Of a stretch of DNA of 64,000 nt, positions 44,513 to 55,552 are shown piece by piece. Both the position numbers and the translations under genes were made by a program. Within the stretch, counting starts at the first letter, position 1. Each line of letters opens with the position of its first letter. The stretch is from Toxonevra muliebris (Eukaryota; Arthropoda; Insecta; Diptera; Pallopteridae), in assembly GCA_963691655.1 (NCBI GenBank), contig OY829327.1, forward strand, positions 59,284,079 through 59,348,078, given 5' to 3'. The notes under the pieces were generated by a model. That model made no database searches. It saw only the letters and a list, made by a program, of their open reading frames with translations, and had not been told where the DNA came from.

Positions 44513-45767
44513 CCTGACCTCCGCCCAAACCCCTTACTCCCCCCCCCCCCCCAACGCCTCCCTAGCTCCCCCTCTCCCTTCCTTACTGATAAGAATTTCA
44601 TATATTTGATCGTTGGCCACAAATAAAAAAAATAATTAAAAAGGATGAACAAATGTTAACCCCCTTAAGGTAAATCTCTGGATCCGCTAGTCCGTGGCTA
44701 TGAGCTAATGAACAACGAAATATACAAAAAATCATTTCTTCGATTCTAATTCTAATGAATTTCTGAATTAAAATTTAGAAGTATATTGACATAATCAAAA
44801 ATTAAAATGTAGTCTGAAATAAAAAAAATACTAAAAATGTATTTCATATTGGATTTGACTAAAAATTACTTGTTAGTTTCGAAATTGGTATAACTTTAAG
44901 AAATATATTAATAATTATTTTTTATTTCAGCTATTATTTTTAAACTATAATTTTTTTACTATGCTAATTATTTCAGTTAATATTTCAATAACAAAAATAA
45001 AATTTTTGATTTTAAAATGCAAAATTTTAAACTAAAATTCAAAATATTTTTCAAGTTTATCTAAACTTTGAACTCAAATTCCACAAAAAGTTTCTAAACA
45101 AAGGGTGGATTCAAATTACCTCCAAACATCATCTATGATATCTAAATCACAAGTAGAAAACTTTTATTAATTAAAACCACTGAGCATATAATAACAAAGA
45201 GACCTCAAATAGCCAAAAAAGTTGTTTCACTTGTAGCCTGACTCCCAATTATGCTTCGAAGCACTTCGGTGGCATACCAAACACAATATTGTGCTTGTTC
45301 CATTTCAATGTTCCGCATAGTCGTCATTTGAATTTATCAATCATTCTGTTTTAGACTGCTGAAGCTGCGTGGCCGTTATGAAAAGTTGCAATTTGCAACC
45401 TTTTCATAACTTACGTAAGAAGCACATGTCTCGTGGACGATAGACATAATTTGTACTTGGATTTTTGTAAGCAACCACAGTTAAATTACATCAGCAAATA
45501 CACAATAACTAATTCGCCGCACTTAGAAAGCGCAATCCAGTGAGAGAACGGTGACGTCACAACAAACTTATTTGTGAGCGGCATAACAGGCATTATTGCT
45601 CAGCACATCAAGGCATTAGTTTACTAAAGAGGGAACGACGAGACAGCGTTATACTGATTGCGGGAAAGAGAGGTAAGTGTGCAAGTGTTTCGTCATATAT
45701 TTGGTTACTCCACACATATTAATTTATTTGAGTTGCTCTAACGGGCACTGAGTAAGGTATCGGTGTT
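44513..45767. other. C-rich tract and non-coding DNA before the BEL element
   Basis: 44,510-44,585 is very C-rich with a run of 14 C. Near 44,670 TCTGGATCCGCTAGT resembles a Tc1-like end. At 45,375-45,410 a near-perfect hairpin, GTTATGAAAAGTTGCAA with its complement, occurs. 45,450-45,767 may be the 5' leader of the BEL element; a 5' LTR matching the 3' end was not found. Confidence 0.4.
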
Positions 45768-46645
45768 AGACGTTTAAGAAAAATGAGTCTACCGAATCAG
45801 CTGAAAAGGCGAAAACTGAAGTTTCTGGTGATGAGAATCATGCAACACTACAGGCATATCGGTTTGATTCGCTCAAACAAATTTTTAAAAATTTTAAAAA
45901 AGATTCCAGTGCACGAAAAACTAAAGGTTACTGTCAAGTTCGCCTTGATAAAGTTGAGTTAGAAAATAAAGAGTTTTTAGAAACACATAAAAAAATTGTT
46001 TGCTCTATCACCCGTCGCGATTCTCCGTATTTTAAAAATCAAATCGCATCGAAGTTTGAGGAACTATATTTTGAGCTACGAGCTGCCCTCTTAGATGCTC
46101 TGGAAGAGCAACAGACCAAGTCTGTGCCTTCCACCGAACGTTGTCTAACTCCAGATACAAATCGTAAATCTTCGCTTGAACTACCAAAAATGCCTTTGCC
46201 ATCTTTCTCAGGGCAATACACAGACTGGCCTACTTTCCATGATTCATTTCTTCGCTTAATTCATAATAATTCAGATTTAAATCCGATTCACAAATTTCAT
46301 TTTTTAAAGAAAGCACTGCCTAATGATAAAGATGTTGATGTCCAACAAATGGAGCTCACTGAAACCAATTACCCGGCGGCATGGAATATGATTATAGAGC
46401 GATATAATAACCCTCGTTTACTTTTTATGCATCATATGAATGAACTATTTAGTCTGCCTGCCCTTACAAAGGAGCGCGCAGATGGCATTAAATCTTTACT
46501 GAGTGCAGCCAATATATGCATTAATGAATTTAAACGTTTGGACATCCCCATTTCCGAATGTGATCAATGGATCGCATACTACATTTCAACGCAATCAGAC
46601 GGAGACGCATCAGGCATGGGAACACCACTTAGGCAGCGACACTAG
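45768..46645 (+). pseudogene. BEL/Pao gag (DUF1759-like)
   Basis: Gag would form the cytoplasmic particle that packages element RNA. The frame opens after a stop at about 45,765. No in-frame ATG is found near its start; an ATG at 45,784 belongs to a neighbouring frame, so the true start is probably lost by a small indel. It passes through SLKQIFKNFKKDSSARKTKG. Next is the signature LPKMPLPSFSGQYTDWPTFHDSF (here split: LPKMPLPSFSG, then YTDWPTFHDSF), KFHFLKKALP and NYPAAWNMIIERYNNPR. These are diagnostic of BEL/Pao gag. A frameshift near 46,590 ends the frame; the continuation (HQAWEHHLGSDTSITTFKAI) lies in the frame of 46,503-46,781. Confidence 0.88.
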
Positions 46646-47697
46646 CATTACGACATTCAAAGCAATTGAATCGTTTTTAAACAATCGCTTAGTTACTATT
46701 AATGTCATTGAAAACAGACACCAAATATTCGACATACCGTCATCATCAAAACAACGAACACTCTTTATGGGACAGGCGTAACAGTGGGAAGATTAGTGGA
46801 TTCACCAGGAGAAGCTTTCATGTCACTGCACAGTCAAACCGGGTCGCGTCGTGCCATCTTTGCGGCGGTGCCCACATATTGCGTCGTTGCTCGAGATTTA
46901 TCGCTAAAGATAGTTTTGAGAGAAAAACCATTGTAGATCGTGCCAAACTGTGCTTGAATTGTCTCAGTAGCTCGCATGTAGTTGCTCAATGCCTCAGTAC
47001 AAAAAATTGTCTACGGTGTGGACAACGACACCACACGCTTTTACACTTTCCAAAATCTGCTCCAACCGATGGAGACCCATCCACCCAAACGCAGCTTAAT
47101 CCTGCAGCTCAATCATTTCACCGGGAAACCACGTTTAATCCGACCAAGTTCGAATTACCAACCAAGTGCTGTAACTTTACGGTTAGCTTCAGCCTTCGTT
47201 CACGTATCAATTCCTCCTTTAATATGAAAGTCGACATCGCTTATGTTCTTAATGCACTCACTACCAATCTGCCAACTCAAACGATTGAGCCACAGCATTG
47301 GTCGCATATTCAAGGCCTGCAGCTAGCAGATCCTTATTTCCAGTCTCGCCGTGTAGATTTACTAATTGGAGCAGATATGATAGCTCATATCTTGTTACCA
47401 GAAACTCGCATTGGAAGGTTTGACGAACCTGTTGCACAACATACACAACTGGGATGGATTTTAACCGGCAATGTCACACCATATGCAAAAAAATCAACAA
47501 TCATTCGCTGTAATCACGCCACGATTGAATTGGAGTCTCTCGTTCAGCGTTTTTATGAGCTTGAACAAGTACCTAGTGAGCGATCATTAACAGAGGAAGA
47601 AAACTGGTGTGAGACCCATTTTCAACAAACCCACATGCGTCAGCCGAACGGCAAGTATGTAGTGAGGCTTCCACTAAAAAACCCTTGGCAAGTCTAA
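46646..47697 (+). pseudogene. BEL/Pao gag C-part and protease remnant
   Basis: After the gag frameshift, sequence continues with FLNNRLVTINVIE, then in frame 46,702-47,697 the zinc-knuckle region. This has CHLCGGAHILRRCSRF (about 46,850), LCLNCLSSSHVVAQC and NCLRCGQRHHTLLHF (to about 47,050), which bind nucleic acid. The retroviral-type protease (DUF1758-like) should follow, but its catalytic DSGS block is missing. The text jumps from FNPTKFELP to the later protease strand SRINSSFNMKVDIAYVLNAL. The flap-side motif VDLLIGADMIAHIL and the LGWILTGNV end (about 47,350-47,470) are present. Bases 47,560-47,690 start the RT linker (WCETHFQQTHMRQPNGKYVV). The protease cannot have been active. Confidence 0.85.
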
Positions 47698-49249
47698 ACA
47701 AATCGCATTAAACCGTTTTCACTATCTTGAACGTAAACTTCACCGCGACGAAGCCTTGCAAAAACGATACAACGATTGTATCCAAGAATATTTTGATCTA
47801 AATCAAATAACTCCTGCAACAACAATCGAAAGTGAATATTGCGTCATCACTTCGTCAAATAAATCAACAGTGACGTCATGTATTTTGCCCCACCATGCGG
47901 TGCTTAAAGAGGAGAGCTTATCCACAAAGCTCCGCATTGTATTCGATGCTTCGTGCAAGACGACGAACGGTAAATCGCTGAATGACGTATTGTGTATAGG
48001 CCCCGCTTTACAGAATGACCTACCAGCTGTAATTTTGAATTGGCGAAAATATAAATATGCGTTTACTGCTGACATTAAAAAAATGTATAGGTGCATAGAT
48101 ATGCACCCCGATGACTCGCAATATCAACGCATCTTATGGCGAAATGCAGAAAATGAAATTCAAGAGTACTGTCTTACAACTGTTACTTTCGGAACCGCAT
48201 CGGCTCCCTACACTGCAATACGCGTTCTTCATCAAATCGCCGAAGACGAAAAAAAGTCATACCCATTAGCAGTGAATATTCTCAAACACGAAGTTTATGT
48301 CGACGATGTACTTTACGGTAGTGACTCTTTAAAAACTGCAAGAACAATTCGTGAACAAGTTACAGCAGCCCTACTCTCCGCAGGCATGGAACTACGCAAA
48401 TTGAGCAGCAATTCCGAAGCGTTATTAAATGGCATTCCTAAGCAGCACATGTCTAATAGCAATTGTTTAGAATTCAACAATATCGAAACGGTAAAAACGC
48501 TAGGAGTATGCTGGCAGCCTAATCAAGACATTTTCATATTTAAACTTAATTTCGAAATTAACTTTTCAGCAACGAAGCGGGCTATGTTATCAACCATAGC
48601 ACGTCACTTTGACCCCCTGGGCTTTATTGCACCTGTCATTATAACTGCAAAAATAATTCTTAAGGCGGTGTGGTCGTTAAAAGTGCAATGTAAAGACGAA
48701 ACGAGTACTGCTTTGGGTTGGGACGAGCCACTTCCAGCAGATCTAAATCATCGATGGCAACAGTTTTTATCGGCGTTATCCACTCTGCACTGTATTACGA
48801 TTCCACGATGGTTGAAATGTGAACTATCTCATGTCAAATCTGTACAACTGCACGTTTTTTGTGATGGCTCTACGTCAGCTTATGCAGCAAGCGTTTATTT
48901 GCGCGTCGAAGGCAAGGACGGCAAAATTTCCACCACATTTCTGGTAGCAAAGAGTAGAGTCACTCCAACGAAACCTCTTACGATTCCTCGTATCGAATTA
49001 TGCGGGGCAGTTTTGGCAACGGAATTGGCGAACTGGGTGAAGGGATCTCTCACAACACAACATGGCGACTTACCAATATTCTATTGGACAGACGCTACCA
49101 TCGTACTGTATTGGGTAGCTGGTGACCCTAATCGATGGCAGACGTGGGTATCGAACCGAGTTGGTAAGATCCTTAGAGCATCCTCACCATCTCAGTGGAG
49201 CCACGTAGACTCACTTCAAAACCCAGCCGATTGTCGACACGTGGATTAA
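47698..49249 (+). pseudogene. BEL/Pao reverse transcriptase and RNase H
   Basis: The long frame 47,756-49,249 (about 497 codons) has no internal stop. Motifs in order are HHAVLKEESLSTKLRIVFDA (fingers) and FTADIKKMYRCI with the first catalytic Asp (about 48,068). LTTVTFGTASAPY and YVDDVLYG with the catalytic Asp pair (about 48,294) follow, then ARHFDPLGFIAPV (about 48,600). RNase H shows HVFCDGSTSAYAASVY (about 48,855), IPRIELCGA with the Glu (about 48,985) and YWTDATIVLYWV with the next Asp (about 49,083). The frame is lost after CRHVD at 49,249 with a stop. All RT catalytic residues remain. The enzyme is still non-functional in context because the polyprotein is broken on both sides. Confidence 0.92.
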
Positions 49250-50101
49250 CTCCAGCAAAACTGTCAACATTTAACCTATGGTGGTCTGGTCCAGATTGAT
49301 TAATGCAGTCGGAAGAAAACTGGCCAACATTTGACCCTCCAGGTATTCACGTTGAGGAAGAAATGGCTGAGTTTAAACGCAAACCAATTCTGGTACACTT
49401 TTCAATCTGTGAAGATTCAATCATTTTTCGATATTCATCGCTTAACAAAACCCTACGTGTTTGCTCCTATATTTTTCGTTTTGCTTCTAACTGCCGTGTG
49501 CAACCGCACTCTCGTCTAAATGGACCTTTGTCTGTAGAAGAATTGAAACAAAGTTTGACAAGAATTGTGATGCACGTGCAACAGGAAACATTTTCCAAGG
49601 AAATACGAAGAATTCGAGGTCAAATGCCATTATCGAATAATAGCAAATTAACCAGCTTAATACGCTTTCTGGATGAAAAAGAAATACTCCGCGTACGCCG
49701 TCGCATCCAGCGAGCAATTTTACCTTATGAGCAAAAGCACCCAATCATCCTACCGAGCTGTCATCATTTTACCAGATTAGTCATTAACAGCTCGCACAGA
49801 ACAACTTTACATGGTGGCCCACAACTAACCCTATCGCATCTACGTCAACGATTCTGGATTATAAACGCAAGACGTGTAGTCAAACAACAACTTCACAAAT
49901 TAAATGTTTTCGTAACAAACCAGAAGTAGCTGAACAGCTTATGGGTGATCTGCCATTCCATCGCGTTAATCCACCACTGCGTCCATTCCTAGCCACCGGC
50001 GTCGATTATACTGGCGCTATCGAGATCAAATCCTCTAGATTCCGTGGGAATACTACATATAAAGGGTACATAGCAATATTCATTTGTTTAGCAACTAAAG
50101 C
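49250..50101 (+). pseudogene. BEL/Pao integrase, N-terminal part up to the insertion
   Basis: The frame restarts at 49,303 (QSEENWPTFD). After the RNase H/integrase linker it shows the zinc-binding N-terminal domain: LPSCHHFTRLVINSSHRTTL, then HGGPQLTLSHLRQRFWI (about 49,750-49,860). A frame change at 49,926 moves to a frame with CFRNKPEVAEQLMGDLP and then GVDYTGA carrying the first catalytic Asp (about 50,010). That frame runs to CLATKA at 50,100. There the younger LTR element begins. Its target duplication AAAGC is the codon region of ..TKA, and the frame continues after it at 54,273 with AIHLKAVTG. Confidence 0.88.
50097..50101 (+). other. Target-site duplication AAAGC, left
   Basis: Identical to 54,273-54,277 on the other side of the nested element; 5 bp. 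Confidence 0.9.
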
Positions 50102-50657
50102 TGTTTAAGATCCTCTCATGAGGTTCGATTAGTACTCCCGTCACTAGTCGCCATTTCCACCACCAACTAGCACATTATTATATTTAATATTTTGTTATAC
50201 TTAAATTGTTGCACTATCTCTTTTCTCTTTTGGTTGTAAATACCACTCTGGTATTTCGTGTTAAATTCATTCAGAATAAACCTCTGGTATTTGTCTCGTT
50301 CTGAGTTTGGATAAATACCACTCTGGTATTGATTTTGGTATAATATGTTATATGTACACTCTGTACATATTTACACTTGTAATAGATTTCCTTGACCCAA
50401 AGGATTTTATACCTGTTGCCATACGGTATAAATTTCTATGGCTATGAGGAATTTGTAAGTCTTTATCGAGCAACTCTTGCTACGAAAATATTCGAAAACG
50501 GCAGTTCTCTAGCAACTCCTGCTAGAACAATATAAAACTCATATTCAATAAAATTCACATCTCGTGTGATTCTTTTGTAATTTTAAAAACAAATCTCGTG
50601 TGTTCTTATTTATATTTGCAAAATCTTTCAGTATTTTATTCCCAACGATTTCGTTCA
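50102..50657 (+). repeat. 5' LTR of the nested element
   Basis: Starts TGTTTAAGATCC and ends GATTTCGTTCA. It contains iterated CCACTCTGGTATT-like motifs (about 50,241, 50,283 and 50,313) and an AATAAA near 50,548. Confidence 0.92.
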
Positions 50658-50670
50658 TGGTCCTTCGAGC
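50658..50670 (+). promoter_or_regulatory. Primer-binding site, tRNA-Tyr type
   Basis: TGGTCCTTCGAGC directly follows the LTR. It is complementary to the 3' end of fly tRNA-Tyr (GCTCGAAGGA plus CCA) over 13 bases, as I recall that tRNA. Confidence 0.7.
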
Positions 50671-53600
50671 TATTTTCAAATGATCTGGCACCTCTTGCCT
50701 CTTCCCACGATCAGTTCTATTTTATTCTCGTTCCGGTCGGTCTCTTCGCCTGGAAAAAGTTCCATTTTATTCTCATCCCGGCCAGTCTCTTCGTCTGGAA
50801 AAAGTTTTTTACTACAAACTCGTTTAATACGGTCGCAAAAGAAAAATATCTTTGCGCGTTTAAATTTGAAAAATTGATAAAAATTATTCTTAAAATGCTA
50901 GAGTTAGCAAATAATAAATACAAAAAATATCAAAAAACAAGCACAAACATATATCAAAAAAAAAAAAAAAAAAAACAAGTATATTTGAAACAAAATAAAA
51001 TTCCGAAACACAAAAGGTTAAAAAAAAAACAAAATATATAAACACAATTATAAGACAAAGTTAGAAAACAAAAAATACGAAAACTATGTATGCAAAAAGC
51101 ATTTATACATATGTACGAGCACAAAAATATGTGAAACATAAAAACGCATATATAAGACATAAAACAACTGAAAGTTAATGTACATACATAAATTAAATAA
51201 GAACATAAAACTAACAATTAAACAGTAAAAACGTGAAGAAGTAAACAGTATCAAACAGTTATTGAATTACATACAGACAAACACACACACAAAGTGAAAC
51301 AGAAAAAACACAAACCCAGTGGGAAAAAAATTGTTTCAAAATAAAAAACTACACTATTTTGTCACTGCAAAATTAATATTGAAAAACAAATGAGAAAATA
51401 TCTAACAAACAAAACAATACTCAAAAAAAATAAATAAATAAATAAAAAGAAAACTACATAAAACAGGTATTACATACATATCTCACCATTTCACACGTCA
51501 CAATACAACACTCATCAATCCACACATCAATTCAACAATCACATCAAACGACGAATCAAACGACTACAACATCCCATCTGCAGATACCATCGCACCCAGC
51601 AGATATCACTCCACATCACAGTCCTCTCCATAAAGGCCATATTTCCCAAAATGGCCACGCAGTAAGTTGCAGTATCGTTCCTAATTTTATAAAAACATAT
51701 ATATTCAATAATATATGGTATCACATATTGCAAAGGAAAATTTCCATTTTTAAAATACATTAAAATACAGCAACTCATGTTGAAGCATGCATACATATTA
51801 TAAGGTACTGACACCCCAAAACTTCCGTTTTCTACAGATCCGCTTTTTCTTAGAGATCCCGTGGTTTTCTTATATTTATATAAATTAAGCCGTTGGAGCT
51901 TTCACATATTGCGAAAAATTTTCCGTTTCCCGCTAACTCCTAGCACATAATAGACACATAACATACTTTCGGGTGATTATAGATTTGCTGACTCTAGCAC
52001 TTTATATAATCACATTATATTTTATTTAATTAATTTTATAATATATAAGCTCGAAGAAAAGATAAAATACCTCTAAGTGGTACTCGTATATACACATTTA
52101 TATACACAGAACTCTCTCTCTTATTACCCATAAATAAGGAGAGGCGCGAAAAAAAAGAGAATAAGCAAATCATCCCCTATTTTTTGCTATTTTCATACAT
52201 ACACGCAGAATTCAAGTACTAGGAAATATAACCCAGTGGGTATATCACTAGTACCCCAAAAATAAATAAACATTTTTTTTAGTTTTACAAAATAAACTAT
52301 TACTTTAGTTTATTTTAATAAGGTTAAAGATAATAGTGGTTGAAAGCTTCGGGCTATTAAACTCAGTCTCTTGTTACGAAATTTTTTCCCCCTGGCAGGG
52401 TGGCTATCGCCTATTATGAATACAGCAAAACTCTAAATGCTCTGATTAATAGATACAGATTAACGAATGCCCTAACCGAATTCTCCCCATAAATGGATCA
52501 GCTCCGTAGATATCTCTATACAATCGGAACCATCGTACTCCTTCGAGGGATCCAGTTCACACCGAGCAAACAATTCCAACTCCCGGGTTTTGTTATGCGA
52601 AGGAATGAGCTTATTGCGCTTGTCTTTGCATACGCACTCAAGGGAAGGACAAACCCGATCCTCTCATCCCTGGGCGGCAAAGGTCAAGTGGCTTCTCCCA
52701 CGCATACAATAAGCCTTCCGCGGTTAGAACTCTGAGTCGGCTGCCTTTGTGTACACACTAAACCTCTAGGTGGGCAAAGGTTAAGTGGCACCCCTGCTAA
52801 CAGTAAACTTTTCACCGTCGAAATTCTTCGGAGCGGTTTCAGTCTTTCCAAGATAGCTAACTATGTTCGACTATATCTCAGCTAAGGCCTAGTGACTCCT
52901 GCTTTGGCCAGATTCTGAGATCGTTTATTCTTAGCTGGAAACATTTCCATTTACGTGGCAGCCATATGTTGTGAATCTCATTTCACCAAGTTTCACATGT
53001 GGATAATGCACCTTAGCTTCACATATCAAGTTCAGCAACCTAGCTTACTTTTAATAGCCTTGAAAAAATCTCCTTTTCAATCACCACAGTCATCTCCTCC
53101 CCCCAAAATCCGAGGTATAACATTTGAACGTTCTCCAGCGATCGAACACACCGACACTCTCAATCGGCTTCTCTTGTTCACGCGTTCGTTGCAAATGCCT
53201 TGCATCTCTTATCCAAAAATCTGGGTCAATACGATAACCCAATCAAAACTGTATCAAAACTCATTTGATTGCAAAATTAATTGTTCTTCTTACTATTCAG
53301 CTGGTCGTTTATATTTATAAGACATTGATACTCTCTATTCTTTCAGACAACATCAAGATGGACAGTTTCATTCACACTATGGCTTATTTCCACCCACGCA
53401 GGTGCGCTTCCCTCTGTGACCATCTTTAAATAGCGAATATTGGTACCCTTGGTTGGACGTCGCCGCTTTAGGATTATGCGAACACACGTACGACAGCCCA
53501 CGCAGCAGAATACCCAGTGTTCGTAGACAGCATACTAACTGCAGCAGTGGAACTTATCCACCAGCCACCAACTCAGAAACACGCCCGCTTTACTCCGCAT

Positions 53601-53716
53601 CTAGCAGCCCATATGACAGCCCACCCGATAACCAGTATGGGATCTGGTAGGGTACAAAGACGACTCAAAGAATTTAATATCAAATTGAACGATGTATCCG
53701 TTCAAGGGCGCCGCGA
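50671..53716 (+). other. Non-coding interior of the nested LTR element
   Basis: 50,850-51,480 is A-rich, including an 18-A run at 50,959. 51,480-52,330 is AT-rich with CACATCA-type sequence. 52,330-53,716 is GC-richer and has short frames (52,493-52,735, 52,955-53,320, 53,453-53,650) without recognisable motifs. The sequence before the 3' LTR, TTCAAGGGCGCCGCGA, is only a weak polypurine tract. Confidence 0.7.
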
Positions 53717-54272
53717 TGTTTAAGATCCTCTCATGAGGTTCGATTAGTACTCCCGTCACTAGTCGCCATTTCCACCACCAACTAGCACATTATTATATTT
53801 AATATTTTGTTATACTTAAATTGTTGCACTATCTCTTTTCTCTTTTGGTTGTAAATACCACTCTGGTATTTCGTGTTAAATTCATTCAGAATAAACCTCT
53901 GGTATTTGTCTCGTTCTGAGTTTGGATAAATACCACTCTGGTATTGATTTTGGTATAATATGTTATATGTACACTCTGTACATATTTACACTTGTAATAG
54001 ATTTCCTTGACCCAAAGGATTTTATACCTGTTGCCATACGGTATAAATTTCTATGGCTATGAGGAATTTGTAAGTCTTTATCGAGCAACTCTTGCTACGA
54101 AAATATTCGAAAACGGCAGTTCTCTAGCAACTCCTGCTAGAACAATATAAAACTCATATTCAATAAAATTCACATCTCGTGTGATTCTTTTGTAATTTTA
54201 AAAACAAATCTCGTGTGTTCTTATTTATATTTGCAAAATCTTTCAGTATTTTATTCCCAACGATTTCGTTCA
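53717..54272 (+). repeat. 3' LTR of the nested element
   Basis: Same length as and apparently identical to 50,102-50,657; followed by AAAGC at 54,273-54,277. Confidence 0.92.
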
Positions 54273-55086
54273 AAAGCTATTCACTTGAAGGCTGTTACAG
54301 GTATGTCTACCGAACATTTTATATTAGCGCTGCACAGATTCATCGGGCGTCGAGGGTTGTGCAAAGACATGTACAGTGATTGTGGAACAAATTTCATAGG
54401 TGCAGATAAAGCGATGCAAAACAGCAAACGTGACTTCATAGAGGGTCTGAAAAAGGATATTGTGCCGAAACTGACGAGCCAAGGTATCCAGTGGCATTTC
54501 AACCCTCTTCACTCTCCAAACTTTGGAGGTTTATGGGAGGCCAATGCGAAATCTGTTAAATATCACTTAAAGCGAGTGATGGGCGGCACACGCCTTACTT
54601 ACGAAACACTGACAACTCTCCTCGTACGTATTGAGTCCTGCCTCAACTCCAGGCCGTTGTGCCCATTGACCTAGGATCCGGACGACTTGACAGTGCTCAC
54701 TCCCGGGCACTTCCTGATTGGAAACTCTCTTCTTTCTCCGCCCACGGCTTCAGCTGCTGCCAATATTTCCCTTAGCACCCAGTTTCTTCAAACGCAACGA
54801 ATGTTGCAACATTTTTGGCGCTAATGGACTTCAGATTGGCTATCGCAGCTTCAAAAGCGATCAAAAATGGTGTCAAGAGCGATCGAATCTTCAGTTGAAT
54901 GACTTGGTAATAGTCAAGGATGACCGTTTACCTCCAAATGAGTGGGTAATGGCTCGCATCATCGAACTCCATCCTGGATCGGATGATCTAGTACGAGTCG
55001 TTACAGTGCGCACCCAGCATGGCATATACAAACGTTCAGTATCTAAGCTTTGCCCTTTACCGATACCCGTCTATACTCAAAATTAA
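54273..55086 (+). pseudogene. BEL/Pao integrase, C-terminal part after the insertion
   Basis: The integrase core resumes with AIHLKAVTGMSTEHF, then MYSDCGTNFIGAD carrying the second catalytic Asp (about 54,370) and HSPNFGGLWEANAKSVKYHL carrying the catalytic Glu (about 54,535). RIESCLNSRPL follows. A stop in LCPLT-stop-DPDDL (about 54,672) and later frame changes interrupt the C-terminal tail. The tail still shows LTPGHFLIGN, and in frame 54,718-55,086 WCQERSNLQLNDLVIVKDDR..PPNEWVMARI and VRVVTVRTQHGIYKRSVSKLCPLP, typical of BEL/Pao integrase ends (DUF5641-like). Together with 49,303-50,101 all three catalytic residues were present before the nested element split the gene. Confidence 0.88.
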
Positions 55087-55181
55087 AATTTATTCATGTA
55101 ACCAAATAGCACTTGCACACTTCTCTTCTAGGTCATCCTCGCATCGTTTTAGAGCAAATGGAGAATCATGCTGACCCAGCA

Positions 55182-55193
55182 TGGGGGGCGGCA
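55182..55193 (+). promoter_or_regulatory. Polypurine-like tract before the BEL 3' LTR
   Basis: TGGGGGGCGGCA immediately precedes TGTACAATC. A G-rich GGGGGCGGCA at this place is usual in BEL/Pao elements. Confidence 0.6.
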
Positions 55194-55407
55194 TGTACAA
55201 TCTCGGTGAGAGAAGTTCAGTAGTCATCGACGTGTTCGCACGCGCATTGCGATATTTCCATTTTTTATATTTTATTGTTTGTTGAAGTTTACATAATATT
55301 ATATATTGTATTCTATATTAACAAAAATAAACTGAAGTCAATTTGAATAATAAAACCTTCGCGTTTAACAAATTTATCAAAGCCCCAATACTATGCATTC
55401 CTGCACA
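55194..55407 (+). repeat. BEL/Pao 3' LTR (possibly incomplete)
   Basis: Begins TGTACAATCTCGGTGAG and has AATAAA at about 55,326. A CA end is possible near 55,405-55,407, where the next repeat starts. No copy was found upstream of gag, so the 5' LTR is missing or too diverged. Confidence 0.55.
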
Positions 55408-55490
55408 CTCTCTCTTTGTGTTCGGTGCAACAATAATTTCCTGGTGTTCGCCGAGTATACTCGCAATATAACCACAGCCTTACGGAAAAT
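55408..55490 (-). repeat. Single arm of the foldback family of 41,272
   Basis: CTCTTTGTGTTCGGTGCAAC and GTATACTCGCAATATAACCA match the inner arm sequence at 41,510-41,595. Confidence 0.7.
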
Positions 55491-55552
55491 TGTTTCGCCA
55501 ATTAAAAGATCACAAATGTTAGATACTGAAAAATGCTAGGGTTCTGAATACA

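Larger units (their letters stand above)
50102..54272 (+). mobile_element. Young non-autonomous LTR retrotransposon, 4,171 bp
   Basis: Two direct 556-bp LTRs that read identically bound a 3,059-bp interior. The LTRs begin TG and end CA, and a perfect 5-bp duplication AAAGC flanks the whole. The primer-binding site matches tRNA-Tyr. The interior has no gag, protease, RT or integrase motif, so the element must depend on enzymes from another element. Identical LTRs imply a very recent insertion, in contrast to its decayed BEL host. Confidence 0.92.
45768..55407 (+). mobile_element. Degenerate BEL/Pao LTR retrotransposon, split by a nested element
   Basis: Gag with DUF1759-like core, zinc knuckles, DUF1758-like protease remnant, RT, RNase H (peptidase A17/Pao type) and integrase follow in BEL/Pao order. 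A polypurine-like TGGGGGGCGGCA precedes the 3' LTR-like end at 55,194. Bases 50,102-54,277 are a later insertion with its target duplication. Without it the element spans about 5.5 kb. It is defective. Confidence 0.9.

Noticed and set aside
50598..51041. Gag-like protein starting in the 5' LTR
   Set aside because: The frame crosses the LTR and primer site, starts with GTG, and becomes a Lys-rich product of an A-rich tract; no gag motif.
54213..54674. Chimeric gene running from the 3' LTR into the BEL integrase
   Set aside because: The frame is open across the junction only by chance, starts with GTG rather than ATG, and the integrase part has a stop soon after.
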